The translations under genes and the position numbers were made by a program. From Sitta carolinensis (taxonomy: Eukaryota > Chordata > Aves > Passeriformes > Sittidae), in contig JAVUNC010000005.1 in the NCBI GenBank assembly GCA_032173965.1, positions 1,054,001-1,118,000 on the forward strand: DNA of 64,000 nucleotides, read 5' to 3'. The notes below the pieces were generated by a model. The model searched no databases. It worked only from the letters and a program-made list of their open reading frames with translations, and was not told the origin of the DNA. Positions within the stretch are counted from its first letter, which is position 1. The number at the start of each line of letters is the position of its first letter. Shown here piece after piece: positions 1 to 8,640 of this stretch.

Positions 1-287
1 CCAGCCACTTTCTTCCTTCCCTGCAGCAACTCAGAATGAGCAAAATGAGGAAAAACCAGCTCACACTAACTGAATTTCCACTGACCACGGGCACCAACCA
101 GGGAAGAAGTTTCAACACCTTTAGGACACTTTGGAAACACATCAAACCCAACACATTCCAACTCAGAAGCTTAAATATTGTGGCTTCCATCTCATTGCTT
201 TATGGCTGGTTGGGATGCTTTTAAAACTTGGATATTTCCTAGAAAATGAGTTTTTCCCTGACCTGAGCCTCGTGACCATGACATTTT

Positions 288-616
288 TGTAGGCTGGGTC
301 TTTCAGGCTTGCAGCTTCTGAGTTTCTAAAGCTCTGTGTTTTCCTGATGTTTTGGGTTTCTGAAATTTGTTCCCACAGCTTGGCCATAAACATCAGGTTT
401 TGTTTGTGTAATGAAATTCAAATTTGGAATTCTTTCTGTGGGAGGGATTTTCTTTTGAGGTCCCTCTGCTTTGGCCAATGTGGGTGAAGAGCTCTGTTCT
501 CATTCACCAGTCGCAGCAGCCTGTCCAAAATGTATAAAAAGGGAGTCACTGCCTGAATAAACAGAGTCAGATTGATCTCTCCAAGCTGTTTTGGAGAAAT
601 TCGTGTCACAGTGACA
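288..616 (+). mobile_element. Solo LTR, family LTR-A
   Basis: Starts TGTAGGCTGG and ends near GTGACA. It has CCAAT (about 476), a TATA-like TGTATAAAAAGG near 529 and AATAAA near 556, in the order expected for an LTR. CATTTT is present on both sides (282-287 and 615-620), overlapping the terminal CA, so the exact 3' end is ambiguous by two bases. It aligns end to end with the copies at 2863 and 24468. Confidence 0.8.
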
Positions 617-839
617 TTTTCAGGAAAGGGAAAACACCAGAGAAGGGAGAGAATGCACAGAGGAGCCGTGGGGAGCAGCAAAACCCCAAGAGAGGCACCG
701 AGAAAAGCACGAGAACGCGGACACGGCTCGAAGGTGTCAGGTGTTTAAAACATAAAATATGGGGTTTGTTCTTGTTTCTGAACCTGACTTGACTTTGTCT
801 CTGTGAAAGTTTCTGTTTCTCCCAGCCCAGCATCTGAAG

Positions 840-1196
840 AAGAAGTCGAGATCCTCTGTTCTCCTGCTCTTTTCAGGACTGTTTATTCTTTGTTATCTTA
901 TATTTGTGGCTCTGGCCTGCTGAGATCTTTGTTGCAGGTCAGGTTGTGACAAACTCACCACCCTTTGGGGCAGTGTTATCTTTAATACTAAAAATTACTT
1001 CATTTACAATAACCTATTAACCACATCTAACAGTGTACCTTTACTCTAAACCAATTAGAAAGTGCCACCATCACAGCAGCAGATGGAGACCAATAGCAAG
1101 GGCAGGGACAACCCTAATTCCTCCATCTTTGCCCCAAAACTCACATTCTAAACTCCCCAAATTCTACTTTTTCACCCTGTGACATATTAATTATCA
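840..1196 (-). mobile_element. LTR-C family LTR, diverged
   Basis: Read on the minus strand it aligns with the LTR at 22356-22762. Shared landmarks are the TCACAGGG block, GATGGAGGAATT, TTGGTTTAGAGTA, AAAGATAACACTGCCCC and AATAAAC. It is clearly older than the copies at 22.4 and 45.1 kb, and its outer boundaries are approximate. Confidence 0.65.
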
Positions 1197-1212
1197 TTCT
1201 ACCTAAATTCTT

Positions 1213-2457
1213 TGTAGTCTGAGTCTCCTGGGCCTGAAGTTTCTGGGTTTCTAAGCTCAGTTTCTTCATGATGTTCTGGTTTAGGAAGACCTGGGTCTCA
1301 CAGGCTCGACATAAACATTACACTTGTTACCAAAACACTGGCAAGGTTTATGTCAAGCCTGTGAGAACCAAAACATCACACAGAAACTGAGCTTAGAAAC
1401 TCAGAACCTTCAGGGCTAGGAGACAATGCTTATGTCAAGCCTGTGAGAACCAAAACCTAAACCAAAACAGCACACAGAAACTGAGCTTAGAAACTCAAAA
1501 TCTTCAGTCCTTGGAGACAATGTTTATGTTCAGCCTGTGAGAAGCAGGTCTTCCTAAACCAATACATCATGAAGAAACTGAGCTTAGAAACTCAAAATCT
1601 TCAGGCCTAGGAGACAATGCTTATGTCAAACCTGTGAGAACCAAAACCTAAACCAAAACATCACAAAGAAACTGAGTTTAGAAACTCAGAAACTTCAGGG
1701 CTAGGAGACAATGTTTATGTCAAGCCTATAAGAACCAAAACCTAAACCAAAACATCACACAGAAACTGAGCTGAGAAACTCAAAATCTTCAGGGCTAGGA
1801 GACAATGCTTATGTTCAGCCTGTGAGACCCAGGTCTTCCTAAACCAATACATCATGAAGAAACTTGAGTCTAGAAACTCAGAAACTTCAGACCTAGGAGA
1901 CAATGTTTATGTCAAACCTGTGAGAATCAAAACCTAAACCAATACATCACACAGAAACTGAGCTTAAAAACTCAAAATCTTCAGGCCTAGGAGACAATGT
2001 TTATGTCAAGCCTGTGAGAAGCAGGTCTTCCTAAACCAATACATCATGAAGAAACTTGAGTCTAGAAACTCAGAAACTTCAGTCCTAGGAGACAATGTTT
2101 ATGTTCAGCCTGTGAGAACCAAAACCTAAACCCAAACATCACACAGAAACTGAGCTTAGAAACTCGGAAACTTCAGTCCTAGGAGACAATGTTTATGTCA
2201 AGCCTGTGAGAACCAAAACCTAAACCAAAACATCACAAAAAAACTGAGCTTAGAAACTCAGAATCTTCAGTCCTAGGAGACAATGCTTATGTCAAACCTG
2301 TGAGAACCAAAACATCACAAAGAAACTGAGTTTAGAAACTCAAAATCTTCAGGGCTAGGAGACAATGCTTATGTTCAGCCTGTGAGAACCAAAACCTAAA
2401 CCCAAACATCACACAGAAACTGAGCTTAGAAACTCAGAACCTTCATTCCTCGGAGAC
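1213..2457 (-). repeat. 95-bp satellite array made from LTR-A 5' sequence, with one inverted unit
   Basis: From about 1342 to 2457 a unit of ~95 bp recurs about 12 times. The marker GACAATG appears at 1422, 1516, 1612, 1706, 1801, 1899, 1992, 2091, 2184, 2279 and 2361. The reverse complement of the unit matches the first ~100 bp of LTR-A (CTGAAGTTTCTGAGTTTCTA, then TCTCACAGGCTTGACATAAA). At 1213-1320 one unit lies in the opposite orientation, beginning TGTAGTCTGA. Two unit variants alternate irregularly: CCTAAACCAAAACATCACAC and CTTCCTAAACCAATACATCA. Confidence 0.9.
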
Positions 2458-2494
2458 TCAGAGCACAATTCTTGCAACTTCTCCATTTTCCAGG

Positions 2495-2521
2495 ACGGTC
2501 AGACTCAGCAGATCTGACCGT
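2495..2521. repeat. Perfect 9-bp inverted repeat in intron 4
   Basis: ACGGTCAGA (2495-2503) and TCTGACCGT (2513-2521) are exact reverse complements with a 9-bp loop, about 100 nt downstream of the exon 4 donor on the sense strand. Confidence 0.7.
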
Positions 2522-2615
2522 TCTGCTCCCCCCCGATGCTGAGGGGGTTTGCCCGTGCCAGAGGGCCGAGTGTGGGGGGTGAGGGGGTGTGGGTGCCGGG
2601 TTTGGGGTGTCCCAC

Positions 2616-2800
2616 CCGAGCCTGGCTCTGTCCCTGCCGCGCTGCGCCGGGCGGTTGGTGGAGCGGATGTAGAGGTGCCGGTGCAGCTCGTCGATCAGCA
2701 CCAGGTGCAGGTTCATCTTCTTGCTGTGCAGCTCCAGCCTCAGGTCGCTGAGCCCTTCCACCTGCAGGAGGGGACCCTCCAGGGAATCCACTGCTGACAC
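2616..2800 (-). CDS. EXOC4: EXOC4 coding exon 4 (Val158-Leu218 plus 2 nt)
   Basis: Fourth coding exon, 61 codons plus two bases. It runs from [20 protein letters not shown] through [20 protein letters not shown] to a basic tail QRGRDRARL. The acceptor follows a strong pyrimidine tract (CCCCCCCTCCTCCAG|GTGTCA). I place the donor at CGG|GTGGGA because the aligned length then agrees with the human protein as remembered (QRNKEKGKI becomes QRGRDRARL). The 5' boundary is certain; the 3' boundary is likely but rests on this alignment. The tail shows K-to-R and N-to-G changes consistent with strong GC pressure. Just past the donor the intron is C-rich. The remaining ~756 residues of Sec8 are encoded beyond position 1. 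Confidence 0.9.
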
Positions 2801-2862
2801 CTGGAGGAGGGGGGGAAAAGAAAAAAATATTTTAGACATCGATTCGTTCCGCTCTCGCCATC

Positions 2863-3211
2863 TGTAGTCTGGTTCTTCCAGGCTTGCAGCTTCTAAGTTC
2901 TGGGGTTTTTTTTCCTGATGTTTTAAGTTTCTGAAACTTAAAACTTAGGTTCAAGTTCTCACAATTTGAACATGAACATCAGAATTGTTTTTGTAACAAA
3001 CTCAGAATTCTTGCTGTAAGACAGACCTTCTTTTAATGTCCCTCTAGTTTAACCAATGTAAGTGAAAAGTTCTGTCGCTCACTCACCAATCACAGTAACC
3101 TGTCAAAAATATATAAAAATAGTCATTTATTTGAATAAATCAGAGTCAGATTCATGTCCCTGAGCTGTTTTCAGAAAAATCCGTGTCGTGTTGTGATTCA
3201 CCACAGCGACA
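2863..3211 (+). mobile_element. Solo LTR, family LTR-A, 62 bp from the EXOC4 exon 4 acceptor
   Basis: Starts TGTAGTCTGG and ends CACAGCGACA, 349 bp, flanked by a perfect 6-bp target-site duplication GCCATC (2857-2862 and 3212-3217). Internal signals: CCAATCACAG, a TATA-like ATATATAAAAAT, and AATAAA. The LTR is antisense to EXOC4. The insertion lies in a pre-existing ~22-bp tandem repeat containing CATCGATTCGTTCCG (2837-2851 and 3214-3228). Confidence 0.92.
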
Positions 3212-4171
3212 GCCATCGATTCGTTCCGTTTTGCAATTTTCCTCTTGGATTTGGGGGAGTCTGAATCCCAGGATGATTCTATCCTCAAAACCCTTCTCAA
3301 GCAGAAAATGTTGAAGTAATATTTCCTCATTTCTATTCCCAAACAAATTATCTAGAAGGGTCCAACATCCAAATAATTCAGATTTAATGCGTGGCCTTCA
3401 AATATTAAGCATATGTATAAAACAAGTTAGAGAAAACACAGCTCTTTAATAAAAATCAAAGCTTGGTTTATCCCCAAATAAGAGGATTATTAAGTAGAAA
3501 AGTGTTAGAAGAAGATAGTGACAATGGTGTTTGATGGTTGTTATTCTTTCCATTACCAAAAAACCCCATTATTCCAAATTCTACAAATGGAGAGAAAATG
3601 GCTTAAATTTAATTTGCTTACAGTCATGACTGAAAAATCTTAGGAGGTCTCATGCTCTAGGCTGCACAAGGATTGTTATCCTGAGGCTACACCATTGGAA
3701 TAGCTGAACTAATGACCAGCTGACATCCTATGGGCACCAAAATTCCCTGATTTCCTTTTCTATCCTAAAAATAAAGGTGGACAAAACGCACCAGGAATGA
3801 CAAATCAGTGCCTAAAAGCAACGCTCTCCCTGTGCATCCCTCCCAGGGGGGTTTCCAGGGAACAGAGATTTCCAGTCACTAATAAATAAATGATGGCATC
3901 CCCTCTGCAGCTTCCAAACTCTCAGTGCTGATGCTGTGAGGAACTGGGAAGAGCATGTTTGGCATGCAGAGGTTTAAAATAAAATTTGAAAGCCCATTCC
4001 CTGCTAACTGAGGATGCTGTCAGTGAAATAAGACATTTGCTTGCACTTCAGGATCTCGGTTCAGAACAAAACCTGTCAGCCAAACATTAAAAATTAAAAG
4101 CAAAGATACAGTGAGCAGCCAGCCCAGGGAGGGCTGCTCCTCAGTACCAGTAAATATTAACTCTGCTGCAA

Positions 4172-4903
4172 GCACATCCATCACCAGTGTACGCCTTTGC
4201 TGGCCTCCAAACCCAGAAAAAAACTGGAATATCCATGGGACAGCCAGGATTTTTATGTTAATTTTAAAATCTTGCCACACTACTGCCCATCCTCTTTCTT
4301 TCCCACTATCCATATGGGAAGAGAAGGGGAAGTTTGGCCACCACACATCACAAAACCACCCCAAAGATGAAGGAAAAACCCAATTTTCCTCTCCCCAGAG
4401 GAGGAGGAGGAGCTCCCACAAGTGGAGCAGCTCAACAGAGACCATGTGGGGCAGAAGTGGAAATGTTCATTCCTCTCTTCCTCCTCTGGCAGGTGGAGCT
4501 TTCTTCCCCAAATTTCCCCATTCCAAAGGCTCTGGTGAAAGCACATCCATCACCAGTGTACTCCTTTGCTGGCCTCCAAACCCAGGAAAAACCTGGAATA
4601 TCCATGGGACAGCCAGGATTTTTAGGTTAATTTTAAAATCTCCTAGTCACACTACTGCCCATCCTCTTCCTTCCCAGTATCCATATGGAAAAACTTGGGG
4701 AAGTTTGGTCATCCCACATCACAAAACCACCCCAAAGATGAAGGAAAAACCCAATTTTCCTCTTCCCAGAGGAGGAGCTCCCACAAGTGGAGCAGCTCAG
4801 CAGAGACCACGTGGGAAACCCTGGCAGAAGTGGAAATATTAATTCTTTTTTCTTCTTTTGGCAGGTGGAACTTTTTTTCCCCAAATTTCCCCATTCCAAA
4901 GGC
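4172..4903. repeat. 369-bp tandem duplication
   Basis: Two head-to-tail copies start with GCACATCCATCACCAGTGTA at 4172 and 4541. They differ by scattered substitutions and small indels, for example extra AGG units near 4400 and an insertion near 4815. No coding content was recognised. Confidence 0.92.
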
Positions 4904-6698
4904 ACTTGAACCACCCCCCAATCACTCCTGCAACTGCCCTGGGAGCTGGGCCAAAAATCCCACCAAAACAAAAAGCAGGAGCACATAGTGAGAAACTGAG
5001 ATGAAAAAGCAGATGAAATCCAGAACAAAGTGACATTTAAAAAAATTCCAAGACATCCAGGAAAAGTTTACTCTGAAATGCAAGGCACAGGAAATTTAAA
5101 CTTTCCACTCAGCTCTGTTTTTGTCTTGCCAGTTCCTAGAGTGTTCATTGCTCACAAAAAAATATTAAGGGCATCTTTTGAGGGAAAAAATGGAATATTC
5201 AACCATTTATTATCTTCACGTTCATGGAACTCAAAGGAAGGTCTCCAGTTGGCTTAAATGGCAACAAATATAAATATTGTGCTAAAAACCAAACCAAACA
5301 TTTTTCCTTCCTGCAGTTTTGCTTACAGAAAGATGATTTAAGTCCTGGCAGCAAAGGAGAACTCAAAATTATATTCCAGAATAAAAAAATATGAGATTAA
5401 AACCTTTGTGTGCTGGATAAGCCAGCCCAGAACAGAATAAGCGACCAAAAGGAAGCAGAAACATCCATAAAAAATGCACAAAATTAAATATACAGCAAAG
5501 CCAGACCAACAGTGGAACTTCAGAAAAAACTTTTTTGACTTTATATCCCCACTCAGCTCCTAACACTCCAAAACTTGGATTACACAAGAGATGCCAATCA
5601 GCTTTTCCTGGTTTGTAACACTCCTGGCTGCATCCAAAAAAAAGTGGAATTGGATAGGGAGAGGAAGAATCATCCTGCAAGACTGCAGCTAATATTAATA
5701 ATGGAATAAAGCAGGAAATGAGATGTACAGGAGTGGTCCAGAAAAAGCAGCTGATGATCCTTCCTGGCTCTTTTTTCTACCCACACGGCTCAGTTAAATG
5801 GAAATAAAGTGATTTTTGTTTGTTTTTCTGCAGGGGGATCATGGCATTGTGTTAGACTAGCTGGACACAAATGATAATTACAGGTAAAAGAGCTCCCACA
5901 CATTAATCTTTGGGCAGGGGCTGGGTGCAGAAAGGAGCCACAGCAACAAAGAGCAGCTGGAAAAGGAGTCAACAATAAACAAGTCGTTATTCTTGTGGGA
6001 AAAAAAACGGCTTTACAATGAGCAAATTGTACCAAAAGAATGGGCAGTGCCCACCAGCAGCTCCTTTAATTCTTGAATTCAGCTCTCTCCCATTGAAAGC
6101 TGCTCATGAACACCCAATAACTGTAATTTAGTCAACCACTAATTAAAATATTGGCCTGGATAAGCAGAGAATTTGGCTTAGATGATCTGATAGTAATTCC
6201 TGATGTTCAAATCCTCTTATCTCTCTCTACTTATTAGCACCTACAATAAGCAAAGAGCCTTTAGGAAACGGAGATGAAATAAGCCTGAAAAAAGAGCTGT
6301 GCTTTGTATAAGCTAAAAATTGCAAGTTTATAGAAAATAACCGTGGCACCAGCACCATTAGGCAGCTTGTTTAAAGGTCACAGGCAGTTTATAGCAGGGC
6401 TTAATTGCCTTAAAAAGAAAACACAGCTAAACACTTGCTAAGTGTAACAGGCAATTTGGAAGGGTTTAATTCAGCATTTTACAACAAACGAGAACTTAAG
6501 TGCTAACAAGGTATTTGTCACAATTCTTTCTTTCCTGACTTCAGCCAAAGTTTTCCAATCTGCTTACAGTGAAAGCTGTTTATTCTCTCAAAGGTTCTGA
6601 TGAAACCCCACAGGCCTGGAAGTGAGCAGAGATAAACTGGAAAGTCTCAGATAGGTAATTTTGATCAGGGAGGGGGAAAAAATCCTAAATAGTCATGA

Positions 6699-6868
6699 TA
6701 GAATCATGGAATGGTTTGGGATGGAAGGGACATTAAAGATCACCCAGTGCCCATGGGCAGGGACACCTTCCACCATCCCAGGGTGCTCCCATCCAGCACC
6801 AGGATTCCAGGGATGAGGAACCCACAGCTTCCATGGGCACCCTCACAGGCAAGAATTCCTTCCTCAAT
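6699..6868 (-). mobile_element. CR1 LINE 3' fragment
   Basis: Reverse-strand CR1 end with the terminal GAATCATGGAATGGTTTGGG and the CCCATGGGCAGGGACACCTT block. A second copy, without the terminus, lies at 7226-7365 as part of the duplication. Confidence 0.85.
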
Positions 6869-7225
6869 TATTAATGATTTTAATGGAAATCCAAATGCTT
6901 TCTGGCTGAGAAACCAGTCTGTTCTGAATTTGGACCATGGATATGAAAACATGAAGGCACAAGTGAGAAAGGTTAAAGGGAAACAACGTGGTGGGTCATA
7001 ATTTGAGATTAAAAAATAAGTCATATATAACACAATCATATACACATTTGTCACAATTCTTTCTTTCCTGACTTCAGCCAAAGTTTTCCAATCTGCTTAC
7101 AGTGAAAGCTGTTTATTCTCTCAAAGGTTCTGATGAAACCCACAGGCCTGGAAGTGAGCAGAGATAAACTGGAAAGTCTCAGATAGATAATTTTGATCAG
7201 GGAGGGGAAAAAAATCCTAAATAAT

Positions 7226-7365
7226 CAAGGGACATTAAAGATCACCCAGTGCCCATGGGCAGGAACACCTTCCACCATCCCAGGGTGCTCCCATCCAGCA
7301 CCAGGATTCCAGGGATGAGGAACCCACAGCTTCCATGGGCACCCTCACAGGCAAGAATTCCATCC
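7226..7365 (-). mobile_element. CR1 LINE 3' fragment, terminus deleted
   Basis: Duplicate of the 6699 copy; the last 30 bp of the CR1 3' end are missing, leaving AGGGACATTAAAGATCACCC at the edge. Confidence 0.85.
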
Positions 7366-7914
7366 TCAATTATTAATGATTTTAATGGAAATCCAAATGC
7401 TTTCTGGCTGAGAAACCAGTCTGTTCTGAATTTGGACCACGGATATGAAAACATGAAGGCACAAGTGAGAGAGGTTAAAGGGAAACAACGTGGTGGGTCA
7501 TAATTTGAGATTAAAAAATAAGTCATATACAAACACAATCTGACAGAAGGGAAAAAGCTGAGCCCTTGGAATAAAAGAGTAAATAAATAAGCAAGAACCC
7601 AGAAGGTTCCAGCTGCCTCACTGGTGAATACAACAATGCTGACATTTAAAAGGAGAATTGATCTGCTGCTTTTACAAGGGACTCGCTTTCACAAGGTACA
7701 GGGAAGGAAAATGATTTAAAAACAGCTTAAATAAGTGCAGGCAGATCGAAACAAGCAGGTCTCCAAATTCCATTTGCAGGTGATAAGGATGTGCAGGAGA
7801 TAAGGACTGAGCCTGCAAACTGCTGTGGAGCAGGGAAATCCTCACAGGGCAGCTTTTGGGACTCAGGAAAGGGACACGACAGCCACAAATGCTGACCCCT
7901 CTTCCCCGGGAGGC

Positions 7915-8080
7915 CCTGGAAGGGAATTCCCAGAGCAGCCCCTGCATCCCTGGAATGTCCAAGGCCAGGCTGGACATTGGGTGGAGCACCCTGGGACAGA
8001 GGGAGCGTCCCAGCCAGGGCAGGGGTGGGACAGGAGGGGCTCGAGTCCCTTCCGACCCAAACCCGGGACCCAAAGTGCTG
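7915..8080 (+). mobile_element. CR1 LINE 3' fragment
   Basis: Sense CR1 blocks in order: CAGAGCAGCCCCTGCATCCC, TCCAAGGCCAGGCTGGACAT, then TCCCTTCCGACCCAAACCC. It lies directly beside the minisatellite. Confidence 0.85.
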
Positions 8081-8109
8081 TGAGAGGCACAGAGCAGCAA
8101 GAACACTCC

Positions 8110-8640
8110 CAGTGCCACCCCACCCTGGCCACGGACTCGGACACCCACCGGACACCATCCTGTGACACCCACCTGTACATCCGTGCCACCCCACTCCTGT
8201 GCACCCACTCCTGTGCACCCACTCCTGTGACACCCCACCTCCACTGTAGTGACACCCCACTCCTGTGACACCCACTTCCCCACTCTGTGCACCCACTCCT
8301 GTGACACCCACTCCTGTGCCCACCCCACTCCTTACACCACTGACACCATCCACCCCTGTGCCACCCCACTCCTGTGCACCCACTCCTGTGACACCCCACT
8401 CCTGTGACACCACCTGGACACCCAACCTGTGACACCCAATCATGTGACACCCAATTCTGTGACACCCCACTCTGTGACACCCATTTCGTAATATCCAGCT
8501 CCTGTGACACCCAACTCCTGTGACACCCAATTCCTGTGACACCCAATTCCTTTAACACCCATCTCCTGTGCCACCCAATTCCTGTAATACCCAACTCTGT
8601 GACACCCAACTCCTGTGACACCCAATTCTGTGGTGGCAGA
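8110..8640. repeat. Minisatellite, ~15-17-bp units (CACCCACTCCTGTGA type)
   Basis: About 30 imperfect units of ACTCCTGTGACACCC / CAATTCCTGTGACACCC. Units near 8180-8420 are mostly CACTCCTGTG; those near 8430-8630 are mostly CAATTCTGTG or CAACTCCTGTG, so the array has two sub-blocks. Long ORFs across it are low-complexity artefacts. Confidence 0.93.

Larger units (their letters stand above)
1..2615 (-). other. EXOC4: EXOC4 intron 4 (5' part, continues past position 1)
   Basis: Starts with GTGGGACACC on the minus strand and continues out of the window. Nearly all of 288-2457 is LTR-derived. Segments 1-287 and 617-835 have no recognised content. Confidence 0.8.
6513..7540. repeat. ~530-bp direct duplication carrying a CR1 fragment
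   Basis: Copy 1 (6513-7037) and copy 2 (7046-7540) are nearly identical; both start ATTTGTCACAATTCTTTC. Copy 2 lacks 30 bp containing the CR1 terminus GAATCATGGAATGGTTTGGG. Confidence 0.93.

Noticed and set aside
1342..2457. Possible CRISPR-like array of regular repeats
   Set aside because: Units are contiguous with no unique spacers and match LTR-A; the context is a vertebrate intron.
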